Origin: Oscillospiraceae bacterium
GTDB taxonomy: Bacteria; Bacillota; Clostridia; Oscillospirales; Oscillospiraceae
Direction: 5' to 3'
Length of the DNA: 52,335 nt
Assembly (NCBI GenBank): GCA_015067785.1
Contig: SVLR01000013.1
Span: forward strand, 1 to 52,335
This document shows positions 14,795 through 23,496 of this stretch, piece after piece. A program made the translations under genes and the position numbers. A model generated the notes under the pieces. It saw nothing but the letters and a program-made list of their open reading frames with translations, was not told the DNA's origin and did no database searches. Within the stretch, counting starts at the first letter, position 1. The number at the start of each line of letters is the position of its first letter.

Positions 14795-16968
14795 TTCTTC
14801 TTTCCTCCGGCAGCTTTCTTTGTCTTCTTGGGGGCGCCTTCCTTGTCTTTTTCTTCGCTCTTTTTATAGTAGCCCCGCTTATCCTCGGGCAGGAAGTTTT
14901 CGCACTTTTCGTTAATACAGAAGGGCTTCATACGACCCTTGCCGGATTTTTTGAACATGGTCTGTCCGCAGACCGGGCAGTCATTTGCGGTGGGCACATC
15001 CCAAGTCATAAAGCCGCACTCTGCGCCCTTTTGACAGGCATAATAAGCATAGCCGCGCTTACTCTTGCGTTTTAGGATGGTATCCCCACACTTGGGACAG
15101 CGTCCGGGCATTTTTTCCACAATAGGCTTGGTGTTTTTACACTCCGGGAAACCGGGACAGGCAAGGAACTTGCCAAAACGACCCACTTTGACTACCATAT
15201 TGCGTCCGCAGACCTCGCAAATTTCCTCGGAGACCTCGTCCGGCACCTTCAGCCTTGTGCCCTGCAGAGCTTCTTCGGCTTCCGTCATTTCCCTGTGGAA
15301 ATCCTTGTAGAACTCTGCAAGCAGCGCCTTCCAGTTTTGCTTGCCGGTTTCCACCTGGTCCAGCCGGGATTCCATATTTGCGGTAAACTCCACGTCGATA
15401 ATATCGTGGAAATGCTCCAGCATAAGACCGGTGACCACTTCGCCCAAAGCGGTGGGGTAGAGCTTTTTGTCGGTCTTTTGCACATATTCCCGATCCTGAA
15501 TGGTGGATACAATGCCGGCATAGGTGGAGGGACGGCCAACGCCCTGTTCTTCCATTGCCTTGACCAAGGTGGCTTCCGTATACCGGGCAGGGGGCTGGGT
15601 GAAATGTTGGGATTTCCGCAGGTCGATGGCATTTGCGGTATCGCCCGCCTTTAGCTCCGGCAGGGGAGAGCCCACGGCCTCCTCGTCATCATCCCGACCT
15701 TCTTCGTAGAGCGCCATAAAGCCGGCAAATTTCAAACTCTGATGGGCGGAGCGGAAGATATGACCGGCGCATTCCGTCTCGATGGCGTAGCTGTCATAGA
15801 TGGCATTTGCCATCTGGGAGGCAAGAAAACGGCTCCAGATCAGCTTATAAAGCCGATACTGCTCACGGCTCAGGGAATCCTTGATGGTTTCGGGATCCAA
15901 CTCCACATGGGTGGGGCGGATGGCTTCGTGGGCATCCTGAATGCCGGACTTGCCCTTAAAGACATGGTGCTTGCCATAATAGTAAGCCTTGCCGTAGCGA
16001 TTGCAAATAAAGGCTGCGGCATCGTCCATCGCCTCGTTGCTCAGCCGCAGAGAGTCGGTACGCATATAGGTAATAAGACCGGTGGTGCCGATACCGGGCA
16101 CATCCACGCCTTCATAAAGCTGCTGGGCGATGGACATGGTACGGCTGGGGGTCATATTCAGCTTTCGGGAAGATTCCTGCTGGAGGGTGGAGGTAGTAAA
16201 GGGAGGGGCGGCAGAGCGCTTTTTCTCGCTGTGCTTCACATCCTTGACGGTAAAAAGCTTGCCGGTCACATCGCGGATGATGGCATCTGTCTCCTGCTCA
16301 TTTTTCAGCTCCCGTTTTTTGGGGCTGCCGTAATAGGTAGCGGTAAAGACCGCGTCCTTTCCGGTGCACTGCAGATCTGCTTCCAAAGTCCAGTATTCCT
16401 TTGGCACGAAGGCGCGGATCTCATTTTCACGATCTACTACCAAACGGGTAGCCACAGACTGGACTCTGCCGGCGCTGAGACCTCGGCGGACCTTTTTCCA
16501 CAGGAGCGGTGAGAGCTGATAGCCTACGATCCGGTCCAATACCCGGCGGGCCTGCTGGGCGTCTACAAGATCATAGTCGATGTCCCGGGGCGCGGCAATG
16601 GATGCCTGCACGACCCGCTCAGTAATTTCGTTAAAGGTGACGCGACGGATCTTTTCATCCGGCAGCATCAGCAGCTCTTTTAAGTGCCAGGAGATGGCTT
16701 CGCCCTCGCGGTCAGGGTCCGTTGCGAGGTACACTGCATCTGCAGCGGCGGAGAGCTTTTTTAGCTCGGAAATGGTGTCACCCTTGCCGGAAAGGGGCAG
16801 ATACTGGGGGACGAAGCCACCTTCGATATCCACACCCATAGTGCTCTTGGGCAGATCGCGCAGGTGACCCATACTTGCCCGGACTGTATAGTCGGGGCCT
16901 AAATATTTACCAATGGTTTTTGCTTTGGAGGGGGACTCCACGATAACGAGATAGGATGCTTTTGCCAT
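14791..16968 (-). CDS. topA: DNA topoisomerase I
   Basis: 725 residues. It relaxes negatively supercoiled DNA. The TOPRIM domain opens with YLVIVESPSKAKTIGKYL (6-23) and contains DPDREGE (84-90). The catalytic tyrosine is Tyr301 in GLITYMRTDSLRLS. The C terminus has three cysteine zinc ribbons (CEVCGRNMVVKV..., CPKCGDTILKRK..., CPVCGQTMFKK...) followed by a lysine-rich tail, as in many clostridial TopA proteins. It stands between dprA (17-bp gap) and trmFO (4-bp overlap). Confidence 0.97.
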   Translation of the reverse strand: MAKASYLVIVESPSKAKTIGKYLGPDYTVRASMGHLRDLPKSTMGVDIEGGFVPQYLPLSGKGDTISELKKLSAAADAVYLATDPDREGEAISWHLKELLMLPDEKIRRVTFNEITERVVQASIAAPRDIDYDLVDAQQARRVLDRIVGYQLSPLLWKKVRRGLSAGRVQSVATRLVVDRENEIRAFVPKEYWTLEADLQCTGKDAVFTATYYGSPKKRELKNEQETDAIIRDVTGKLFTVKDVKHSEKKRSAAPPFTTSTLQQESSRKLNMTPSRTMSIAQQLYEGVDVPGIGTTGLITYMRTDSLRLSNEAMDDAAAFICNRYGKAYYYGKHHVFKGKSGIQDAHEAIRPTHVELDPETIKDSLSREQYRLYKLIWSRFLASQMANAIYDSYAIETECAGHIFRSAHQSLKFAGFMALYEEGRDDDEEAVGSPLPELKAGDTANAIDLRKSQHFTQPPARYTEATLVKAMEEQGVGRPSTYAGIVSTIQDREYVQKTDKKLYPTALGEVVTGLMLEHFHDIIDVEFTANMESRLDQVETGKQNWKALLAEFYKDFHREMTEAEEALQGTRLKVPDEVSEEICEVCGRNMVVKVGRFGKFLACPGFPECKNTKPIVEKMPGRCPKCGDTILKRKSKRGYAYYACQKGAECGFMTWDVPTANDCPVCGQTMFKKSGKGRMKPFCINEKCENFLPEDKRGYYKKSEEKDKEGAPKKTKKAAGGKKK

Positions 16969-16985
16969 GTTTTCCTCCGATGATG

Positions 16986-18200
16986 TTATTTATGGGAAAC
17001 GAATCCACCGGGGTGCGTGACTGCAAGACTCCGTATGGATAGCATTGTGAGAATGGATAATACTTTTTGCGAGGGGATCCCGGTCTCCGAGATGATATCA
17101 TCCACAGGTCGGGGTGCCTTTGTCAAGCATTGGTATACAGCCTTTTCCTGCTCACTGAGCTGAGAAAGGTCCGGTTCTATGCAACTATAAGAGGATTTCT
17201 CCTCCTTGTCAACGGGAATTTTTCGAGACCGTTCCTTCTTTTCCTTGGGAACAGCAACAGGTTCTGCCACCTTGGGGATCTCCGGCTCGTCTAAGATGGC
17301 TTGGGGAGCCGGCACCTTTCGTACTTTATCCGGATACAGCGCCGTATATTCCTTCATAATGTCCCAGCCGCTGAGGGCGGCAGTAGCGCGGTCTTGCAGA
17401 AGGGCATTGCTGCCGGCGCAGGAGGGCACATCAATATTGCCGGGAACGACGAACACATCCCGCCCTTGCTCCAGAGCAGAACGGGCAGTGATCAGCGCGC
17501 CACTGTTTTCGGGCGCCTCCACTACCAACACACCGTCGCTCAGTCCGCTGAGCACCCGGTTTCGTACCGGGAAATTCCAACGGTAATGGGGCGTGCCCGG
17601 CGGGTACTGGGAAATGAGACAGCCCTGTTTTTCGATTTGGGAAAAGAGAGTGGTGTTGGATTTGGGATAGACCACATCCAGTCCGCCAGCCAAAACCGCA
17701 ACCACCGGGTTTGTTGTGGTCAGGGCGCCGGTAAGGGCCATCGTATCGTTACCGGTGGCACCGCCGGAGAGGACAATGCCGCCACAGGCGGCAATTTGAG
17801 CGGCGATCCGTCGGGAGACAGTCATACCGTAGGGCGTGGCCTTCCGGGTGCCCACGATGGCAATGGCAGGCGTGTTGTCAAAATCCGGAAGGGTGCCCTT
17901 CACATAGAGCACCAACGGTGCGTCCTTGGTATTCTTAAGACCCTTGGGATAGCTTTCATCGTGCATAGCAAAAAGATGGATATTCTTTTCATTGCAGGCG
18001 CGCAAAATGCGCTTTGCGACGGCGAGATCCTTGTCTTCCAGCGCCCTTAGAATGCTCTCCGTCATATCGGGAATTTCGAGGAAGGCTTCTTTTCTTGCGT
18101 GGTAAAGCTCCTCAGGATCGGAGAAATACTGCAAAAGGATATGCTTTTGCCAAAGCTGTATATTAGGGAGTTCCGCAAACCATATCCAGTAAAGCAGCAT
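16986..18200 (-). CDS. dprA: DNA-processing protein DprA
   Basis: 404 residues. DprA loads RecA on incoming single-stranded DNA during transformation. The Rossmann-like core has AIVGTRKATPYGMTVSR, VLSGGATGNDTMALTGAL (a variant of the usual SGxARGID block), FPVRNRVLSGLSDGVLVVEA and SGALITARSALEQGRDVFVV. An N-terminal helical region and a C-terminal winged helix (LSEQEKAVYQCL to HPGGFVSH) are both present; between them is a charged linker (KEKKERSRKIPVDKEEK). The start follows GAGAGGG. A second DprA-like gene is at 48641. Confidence 0.93.
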   Translation of the reverse strand: MLLYWIWFAELPNIQLWQKHILLQYFSDPEELYHARKEAFLEIPDMTESILRALEDKDLAVAKRILRACNEKNIHLFAMHDESYPKGLKNTKDAPLVLYVKGTLPDFDNTPAIAIVGTRKATPYGMTVSRRIAAQIAACGGIVLSGGATGNDTMALTGALTTTNPVVAVLAGGLDVVYPKSNTTLFSQIEKQGCLISQYPPGTPHYRWNFPVRNRVLSGLSDGVLVVEAPENSGALITARSALEQGRDVFVVPGNIDVPSCAGSNALLQDRATAALSGWDIMKEYTALYPDKVRKVPAPQAILDEPEIPKVAEPVAVPKEKKERSRKIPVDKEEKSSYSCIEPDLSQLSEQEKAVYQCLTKAPRPVDDIISETGIPSQKVLSILTMLSIRSLAVTHPGGFVSHK

Positions 18201-18216
18201 TGTCTATACCCTCTCT

Positions 18217-18981
18217 TTATTCTTTATCGTTTTTCATCTGCCACATCACGATGGATGCGGCAATGGCAGCGTTCAGGGATTCACAGCGGGGATTCATAGG
18301 AATAATCAGATATTCGGTGCAGGCATTCATAACCTTTTCACAGACACCCTGTCCCTCGCTGCCGATGACCACTGCCATTTTGGAGATGGGGACGGTGCGA
18401 ATATCCTTTGCGTCTGTTTGCAGGGCGGTGACCGCCAAGGGGATACCTGCCTTTTGGCAGGCAGCTTTTACGGTCTCAAAGTCTGCTTCCATCACCGGTG
18501 TTCGGAAGATGGCACCCATCGAGGAACGGACGACTTTGTGGCTGTAAGGATCAGCGCAGCCGGGCAGCAGCACCACCGGTACATCGAGGGCATCGGCTGT
18601 CCTCAGGATCGTGCCAAGGTTGCCCGGGTCCTGAATGCCGTCTAAGATCAGCATTCCCGGTTGGGGAACGAATTCAGTCTTTTCGGGCAGGCGGCAGAGA
18701 AACAGCGCGCCCTGCGGGGTGGACATAGGGGAGATGTATTCCATAATTTCGTCGGGAACGATCACCTCCCGGACAGTTTCAGGCAGGTTGGGAGAAATGT
18801 TTTCCGTATGGATAACGGTGGTAAGTTTTCCCTCCCAGCGGATGGCTTCCTCTAAAAGCTTTGTGCCGTCAGAGACGAAAAGACCGCTGCTCTCCCGCTC
18901 CTTGCGGGAGCTGAGCAGCCGCCGCACCTGCTGAATGAGGGGGTTTTTCCGTGAAGAGATATATTCTTTTTGTGTTTTCAT
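18217..18981 (-). CDS. TrmH/SpoU family RNA 2'-O-methyltransferase
   Basis: 254 residues from the ATG at 18981, preceded by GAGGT. It is a knotted SPOUT methylase that uses S-adenosylmethionine. The three motifs are visible: LDGIQDPGNLGTILRTADA, MAVVIGSEGQGV and IPMNPRCESLNAAIAASIV. The N-terminal SSRKNPLIQQVRRLLSSRKE is the usual substrate-binding domain of rRNA methylases such as RlmB and TsnR relatives. The exact target nucleotide cannot be read from sequence. It is the first gene of the operon that runs to rnc. Confidence 0.92.
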   Translation of the reverse strand: MKTQKEYISSRKNPLIQQVRRLLSSRKERESSGLFVSDGTKLLEEAIRWEGKLTTVIHTENISPNLPETVREVIVPDEIMEYISPMSTPQGALFLCRLPEKTEFVPQPGMLILDGIQDPGNLGTILRTADALDVPVVLLPGCADPYSHKVVRSSMGAIFRTPVMEADFETVKAACQKAGIPLAVTALQTDAKDIRTVPISKMAVVIGSEGQGVCEKVMNACTEYLIIPMNPRCESLNAAIAASIVMWQMKNDKE

Positions 18982-19018
18982 AGAAAACCTCAATTGTTTT
19001 ATTAATGATATACAATAT

Positions 19019-19046
19019 AATATAACAATTCTTTTCCAATTTGCAA
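19019..19046 (-). promoter_or_regulatory. Possible promoter of the rRNA methylase-to-rnc operon
   Basis: Minus strand: TTGCAA, 16 bp, TATATT, in a very AT-rich leader. A second TATATT-like register is possible. Confidence 0.45.
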
Positions 19047-19089
19047 GAGGGAAAAATAAAAAGCAGTCCAAGACCGCTTCCCGATTATG

Positions 19090-19290
19090 TTTTGTAGGGG
19101 ACGATGCCCACATCGTCCTGTCCGAATATAATAAAAATCGGTGCATCGAGCACCGATTTTTATTTCGGGTCGTCGAGGACGCCGACCCCTACAATCTTTC
19201 GTATTACATCGTAGGGGCGCATCACGATGCGTCCGCGATTCCCACCGCACTTGTCATCCTGAGCAAGGCAAAGCCGCGCCGAAGGATCCG
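19090..19290. repeat. Cluster of intergenic repeats
   Basis: The gap 18982-19374 contains no gene. It holds GTAGGGG-type units with palindromes (GACGATGCCCACATCGTC; GGGGCGCATCACGATGCGTCC), a strong hairpin at 19133-19162 (AAAAATCGGTGC/GCACCGATTTTT around ATCGA) able to act as a terminator on either strand, and a GTCATCCTGAGC..GAAGGATCC unit related to 23552-23644. Confidence 0.65.
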
Positions 19291-19374
19291 TTTCCTAAAA
19301 AAGAACGATAATACAGAGAACCGTCCCCTATCTTATCTGATGTCACGACAGCGAGCCATCCCACATCTTGATGT

Positions 19375-19929
19375 TTATGTTGGCCAAAGCAGTTCTTTTC
19401 TGATTTTTACAACAATATCGTAGGTTATTGTTTCGGAAAGTATTTCACCATTTTCTGTTACAGATACATCTATGGACAGTTCAAGTTCTGTATTATGCTC
19501 AATGGGGATTTTCGTTTCTTCCTTCGCTATAGCTTCACGGATCTGTCCTGAATAGAGGAAATGTTCACCTTTTTCTAAAAGTATCTCTCTGTCCAGTTTG
19601 TGATCAAATATGATATTTCCTGCGCTTTTTAGTGTCATATTGTTAATTAAAATTTCTTCATTACCATATTCTGAAAGGCAGGTAATCCATATTGAATATT
19701 CCTCGCCTCGATCCTGCATTGTAGGTACAAACATAACACCGCCCAATTTGGCAAAGGAAAAACTTTCGGAAGTAAAATAATCCTTTGCCTGGGTGTTAGT
19801 AAGAGTGGTAATTTCTATACTGTTAGCAAAGAATTGCTTATGACTGTCCACTAAACCACAAGAACTTAGAGAAAAAAGCATACCAATACATAGAAGAACA
19901 AATACAGTTTGCTTAAAGATCTTTTTCAT
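19375..19929 (-). CDS. Putative lipoprotein, 184 aa
   Basis: The protein starts MKKIFKQTVFVLLCIGMLFS and then LSSCG: a basic N terminus, a hydrophobic core and a lipobox with the predicted lipidated Cys at about residue 24. The mature part is acidic and polar with beta-strand-like alternation and ends in a region with KEETKIPIEHNTELELSIDV. I do not recognise a family. The ATG follows AGGAGG. It has a consensus promoter and a leader hairpin at 19948-19976, and stands alone. Confidence 0.8.
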   Translation of the reverse strand: MKKIFKQTVFVLLCIGMLFSLSSCGLVDSHKQFFANSIEITTLTNTQAKDYFTSESFSFAKLGGVMFVPTMQDRGEEYSIWITCLSEYGNEEILINNMTLKSAGNIIFDHKLDREILLEKGEHFLYSGQIREAIAKEETKIPIEHNTELELSIDVSVTENGEILSETITYDIVVKIRKELLWPT

Positions 19930-19947
19930 TTACAAACCTCCTAACTA

Positions 19948-19976
19948 ACAAGACAGGGGATGGCTCTCTGTCTTGT
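19948..19976 (-). promoter_or_regulatory. Leader hairpin before the lipoprotein gene
   Basis: A 9-bp perfect stem, ACAAGACAG with CTGTCTTGT, around an 11-nt loop. In the mRNA it lies just upstream of the AGGAGG. There is no T-run, so it is not a terminator; it may stabilise the message or bind a regulator. Confidence 0.5.
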
Positions 19977-20007
19977 GCGTTCCGATGTTAGATAAGCTTA
20001 CAATTTA

Positions 20008-20035
20008 ATTATATAGAATAAAGGGCTAATGTCAA
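20008..20035 (-). promoter_or_regulatory. Consensus promoter for the lipoprotein gene
   Basis: Minus strand: TTGACA, 16 bp, TATAAT. Both boxes are perfect. Confidence 0.8.
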
Positions 20036-20045
20036 CAATTCCTGT

Positions 20046-20074
20046 TTTACAAGCAATAAAAACTGTGCTATACT
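20046..20074 (+). promoter_or_regulatory. Promoter for the tcdA-like gene
   Basis: TTTACA, 17 bp, TATACT, with an extended TGC before the -10 box. Confidence 0.65.
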
Positions 20075-20098
20075 AAAGAAAAAACTTGGAGGAAAACT

Positions 20099-20824
20099 AT
20101 GGATGCCTATTCCCGGACCCGGCTGCTCTTGGGGCAGGAGGGTATGGAAAAACTGAAAAATGCCCACATTGCGGTCTTTGGTCTCGGAGGCGTAGGCGGC
20201 TATGTAGTGGAAGCACTGGCACGGTGCGGCGTGGGGACATTAGAGCTTATCGACCACGATACCGTGAGTATAACGAACATCAACCGCCAAATTCTCGCCA
20301 CCCGGGAGACCGTTGGAATGGAAAAATCCGAGGCGGCAAGATTGCGCGTGCAGGCCATCGACCCGGAGATCAAGGTGATTGCCCGGCATCAGTTTTTTGG
20401 GCCGGACACGAAAGCGGAATTTGATTTTTCGGGGTATACCTATGTGGTGGATGCCATCGATACCGTCACCGGAAAGTTAGCGCTGGTGCAGGCGGCGCAG
20501 GCGGCGAATGTGCCGATCATCTGCTGCCTTGGCACAGGCAATAAGTTAGACCCCACCGCATTTCGGATCGGGGATATTTACGAGACCAGCGTTTGCCCCC
20601 TTGCCCGCATTATGCGAAAGGAGTGCCGCAAGCGGGGCATCGAAAAGCTAAAAGTGCTTTATTCCTTGGAAGAGCCCATAAAGCCGGATATTTCACCCGA
20701 TGACCCTATCTTAACAGAACTGCCGGAGGGGAGAAATGCTCTGCCCGGGTCTGTCTCCTTTGTGCCTGCAGCGGCAGGACTGATCATTGCCGGGCAGGTC
20801 ATCCGGGATATTACAGGAAAATAA
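20099..20824 (+). CDS. tcdA: tRNA threonylcarbamoyladenosine dehydratase (TcdA/CsdL, E1-like)
   Basis: 241 residues. The ThiF/E1 fold activates a carboxylate with ATP; TcdA cyclises t6A37 in tRNA. Seen: the start DAYSRTRLLLGQEGMEKL, the nucleotide-binding loop VFGLGGVGGYVVEALARCG, the IDHDTVSITNINRQ block with its Arg, DAIDTVTGKL, and the C-terminal PGSVSFVPAAAGLIIAGQVI that distinguishes TcdA from ThiF/MoeB. The CxxC zinc motifs of MoeB-type proteins are absent. The ATG follows GGAGG. It is a single gene, divergent from the lipoprotein. Confidence 0.92.
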   Translation: MDAYSRTRLLLGQEGMEKLKNAHIAVFGLGGVGGYVVEALARCGVGTLELIDHDTVSITNINRQILATRETVGMEKSEAARLRVQAIDPEIKVIARHQFFGPDTKAEFDFSGYTYVVDAIDTVTGKLALVQAAQAANVPIICCLGTGNKLDPTAFRIGDIYETSVCPLARIMRKECRKRGIEKLKVLYSLEEPIKPDISPDDPILTELPEGRNALPGSVSFVPAAAGLIIAGQVIRDITGK

Positions 20825-20856
20825 AAAATGCTGTGCGCGTGCACAGCATTTTTTGT
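20823..20856. terminator. Bidirectional terminator
   Basis: AAAAATGCTGTGC pairs with GCACAGCATTTTT around GCGT, between convergent tcdA and the cysteine-rich gene. Confidence 0.85.
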
Positions 20857-20859
20857 TTA

Positions 20860-21207
20860 TTAGCCTTCGAAGTCCTTGTCTTCTGCTTCGGGAGCAGCTT
20901 CTGCAGGAGCGGCAGCTTCCTCAGCCTCTGCGGTCTCCGCAGCTTCCTCAACGACTTCCTCTGCCTCACAGCAGCCGCCGCAATCGCACTCGCAGCCTTC
21001 GTCGCAGTAGCAGTCGCAGGGGCAGTCGTCGCAATCGTGCTCACATTGGCAGTCATCGCAGTCGTCCTCGCAGCAGCAAGGGCACTTGCCCAGCAGCTTC
21101 TTTGCCCAGGCAACGATCTTGTCGCCGTAGGTAGCGATGACATAGACAACACCGGCAATGGCGGCCAGCGCAGCAACGATCTTCATAATGGTAGAAAATA
21201 CTTTCAT
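20860..21207 (-). CDS. Cysteine-rich acidic membrane protein
   Basis: 115 residues from the ATG at 21207, after GGAGGG. It has three parts. Residues 4-26 are one hydrophobic helix (IVAALAAIAGVVYVIATYG). Residues 42-80 carry 17 cysteines, mostly as CxC, CC and DDC units mixed with Asp, Glu and His. The tail (81-115) is almost only Glu, Ala and Pro. The cysteine block is metallothionein-like and, with the Asp/His residues, should bind soft metals such as Zn, Cu or Cd; that is inference. No family is known to me. The short basic stretch AKKLLGK after the helix suggests the cysteine part faces the cytosol. It has its own promoter and terminator. Confidence 0.8.
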   Translation of the reverse strand: MKVFSTIMKIVAALAAIAGVVYVIATYGDKIVAWAKKLLGKCPCCCEDDCDDCQCEHDCDDCPCDCYCDEGCECDCGGCCEAEEVVEEAAETAEAEEAAAPAEAAPEAEDKDFEG

Positions 21208-21241
21208 AGGAAAACCCTCCATTCATTTATTTTGTACTTTC

Positions 21242-21270
21242 AGTATAACCAATGGAAAGGAAAAAAGCAA
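21242..21270 (-). promoter_or_regulatory. Promoter for the cysteine-rich gene
   Basis: Minus strand: TTGCTT, 17 bp, TATACT. Confidence 0.6.
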
Positions 21271-21292
21271 TAGAAATTTTGTGAACAAACCG

Positions 21293-22078
21293 TTACATAT
21301 AGCCGAAAAGTCCCCGGACGCTGGCTTCGCCTGATGCGATCACTTCCCGTGCTCCGTCAGGGTATTCCACCAGAAGTCCGCCGTCGTCGGTGATGGAGAG
21401 GGCAAATGCTTTCTTTTGTTCTTCACCGCGGATCAGCAAGACCTCCCGATTCAGGGTGACGCACTGTCTGCGATAAGCCTCCATAATGTCACTTTTTCGC
21501 CCGATAACCCCGGAAAATTGCACTTTTATTTCCTGCAGCAAGGCAGCTGCCAAGGCGGCAGGAGAAATATCCCGCCCGGTCTCCCGGTCCAGCGCGGTGG
21601 CAATGTCAGAAAGCTCCAGAGGGATATCGTCGCGGCAGTTAATGCCGATGCCGACGAGTGCGTAGTCCACAAAGCCACCGGGCAGCAGAGACATCTCTAC
21701 TAAGATGCCGCCTACCTTTTTGGTGCCGATGGTGAGATCGTTGATCCATTTTAGTCCCGGGCGGATGCCGGAGACAGCAAAAATTGCATCTGCGGCGGCT
21801 ACGCCGATGGCGCAGGTCAGGTGCATCAGTTCTTCTGCTCTGCACTTAGGGCGGAGAAGAACGGTCATATACAGACCGCCCTCGGGGGAGTGGAAGCTTC
21901 TGCCCATCCGTCCTCGACCGCCGGTTTGCCGTTTGGCGATAACGGCAGTACCCTCAGGGGCGCCGTTTTTTGCTAAGGCTTTACAGTAGGTGCTGGTGGA
22001 GTCCACCGATTCTAAATAATACACCGACTCCCCCCAGGGGCGAGCCGGGGGGAGCAGGGAAATGATTTCCTTTTTCAT
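21293..22078 (-). CDS. birA: Biotin–[acetyl-CoA carboxylase] ligase
   Basis: 261 residues from the ATG at 22078, which overlaps the stop of the upstream gene (TGATG); a GTG one codon earlier is also possible. It attaches biotin to carboxylase carrier proteins. Seen: YYLESVDSTSTYCKALA, the biotinyl-AMP loop GGRGRMGRSFHSPEGGLYMT, the active-site segment GLKWINDLTIGTKKVGGILVE and a C-terminal SH3-like domain. The N-terminal DNA-binding domain of E. coli-type BirA is missing, so this one should not be a repressor. Coupling to an E2-like protein is notable. Confidence 0.93.
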   Translation of the reverse strand: MKKEIISLLPPARPWGESVYYLESVDSTSTYCKALAKNGAPEGTAVIAKRQTGGRGRMGRSFHSPEGGLYMTVLLRPKCRAEELMHLTCAIGVAAADAIFAVSGIRPGLKWINDLTIGTKKVGGILVEMSLLPGGFVDYALVGIGINCRDDIPLELSDIATALDRETGRDISPAALAAALLQEIKVQFSGVIGRKSDIMEAYRRQCVTLNREVLLIRGEEQKKAFALSITDDGGLLVEYPDGAREVIASGEASVRGLFGYM

Positions 22079-23487
22079 CACTCAATGTCCTGAACGACCT
22101 CTTCGGGAGGCAGGTCGAGAATTTCAGGGTTGCGCAGCAGACGCTTGTAGTACTTAAAGAAGGTAGCGTAGTAGAAGCCGTCGCAAATACGCTCATCCAG
22201 CACGAACTTTACATCTACATACTTGCGCTGGACAACGGTTCCGTCCTCCTGTACCTCCAAGGCCTTGCGCTTGGCGCCAAAGGCACCGAAGGCGGGAAGG
22301 TTACCGAAATCGTACAGATGGTGGTAGATGGGCTGGATACCGAGGGAACCCATAGAGGTAAAGAATAAGCTTCCGTGGAAGGGGCTCAGCTCCAGCAGAA
22401 CCTTGGGCAGCAGACCAAAGTAATCCAGCAGCTTTAAGAACCAGACAAGGAACTTCAGCAGCAAACCGGGGATCAGGTTAAAGTACTGAATCAGGCTGTC
22501 TAAGCTGGAGTCCAGCTCCTGGGTGCGCTTAACATCCGCAACGGCTGCATTGAGCTTATGATAGACATCCTCGGCAGTGTCGTGGGGATTGAGGTGTACC
22601 TTGATGGAGGTATCCGGGGAGTCTACAGACATTTCCTTCTTGATGACCATACAGTACTGGATATCTTCGCCACGGGAGAAGACCTTCTGACCGGCAATAA
22701 AGCGGTTGAGCTGAGGATATTTGGCGACACCGCGAACATAGGCAGCCAGCAGTACATGGGTGATGCCGAAATCGGTAAGACCCTCCCGACGCTTTTGGCG
22801 GATATAGCGGTCAATGTGGGTGATCTCTATGGATTCCTCAAAGAGGTTAGAGCAGATGTTCCGCTCCCATTGGAAATACATGGTGATCTGCGCCATAGGC
22901 GCCAGCGTGCGTACCCGTCTGCCGTCGATCCGGTCACCCCAGGTGGGATGGTATTCGCCGGCGGGATGGACCCGGATGGCGAAAATGGTAAAGAGAAGAC
23001 CGAGCGTAACAAGGGCATCCGGCAGGAAGGGGAGATAGGTGCCGGCCATGAGCAGCTTTCGTCCTAAATATAGCTCCACTGCCATAGGGAAGGTGACCTG
23101 CAGCATCAGCATTAGAATAAACTTTTCTCTGCCGCTGGTGACCCGGGTATAGCAGAAGGCAATAAAGATCAGGACGATGGCGTACAAAACGGTCATCAGC
23201 AGACCCAAACGATAGCTTGCGAAGTTGAAAATGTAGTAGGTTATAAGCATCCAGAAGGGAATGGCGGTCTTATAAAACCGCTCCTTGCCGCTTGCGATGC
23301 AGATGATGGCATAAAGCATAGCTGCTGCGATTGGCAGAACGATTTGGCGCCACACTTGAAGCTCTTGGTCGGACCCTTTCACACCGACAAGAGCAATGCG
23401 AGCCACTGCCGAGCAGACCATACAAATGGCCATCAGCCAGGTCAGCGCGTTTTTGCGGCTGACATAAAAATGTGCTCTTCTTTCCAT
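22078..23487 (-). CDS. Membrane protein with a C-terminal E2-acyltransferase-like domain
   Basis: 469 residues from the ATG at 23487. The N-terminal 170 residues hold five to six membrane helices (ALTWLMAICMVCSAVARIAL; IVLPIAAAMLYAIICIAS; LMTVLYAIVLIFIAFCYT). The remaining 270 residues resemble the catalytic domain of 2-oxoacid dehydrogenase E2 (CAT fold): FGITHVLLAAYVRGVAKYPQLNRFIAGQ, GSLFFTSMGSLGIQPIYH, and a final VKFVLDERICDGFYYATFFK that lines up with the E2 HxxxDG motif. The catalytic His is replaced (E-R-I-C-D-G). No lipoyl domain is visible. There is no Shine-Dalgarno, and the promoter sits nine bases from the ATG, so the mRNA may be leaderless. It is coupled to birA. Confidence 0.75.
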   Translation of the reverse strand: MERRAHFYVSRKNALTWLMAICMVCSAVARIALVGVKGSDQELQVWRQIVLPIAAAMLYAIICIASGKERFYKTAIPFWMLITYYIFNFASYRLGLLMTVLYAIVLIFIAFCYTRVTSGREKFILMLMLQVTFPMAVELYLGRKLLMAGTYLPFLPDALVTLGLLFTIFAIRVHPAGEYHPTWGDRIDGRRVRTLAPMAQITMYFQWERNICSNLFEESIEITHIDRYIRQKRREGLTDFGITHVLLAAYVRGVAKYPQLNRFIAGQKVFSRGEDIQYCMVIKKEMSVDSPDTSIKVHLNPHDTAEDVYHKLNAAVADVKRTQELDSSLDSLIQYFNLIPGLLLKFLVWFLKLLDYFGLLPKVLLELSPFHGSLFFTSMGSLGIQPIYHHLYDFGNLPAFGAFGAKRKALEVQEDGTVVQRKYVDVKFVLDERICDGFYYATFFKYYKRLLRNPEILDLPPEEVVQDIE

Positions 23488-23496
23488 AACAAGAGC

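Noticed and set aside
15742..16512. 256-codon plus-strand frame opposite topA
   Set aside because: Antisense shadow of topA; no promoter or ribosome binding site.
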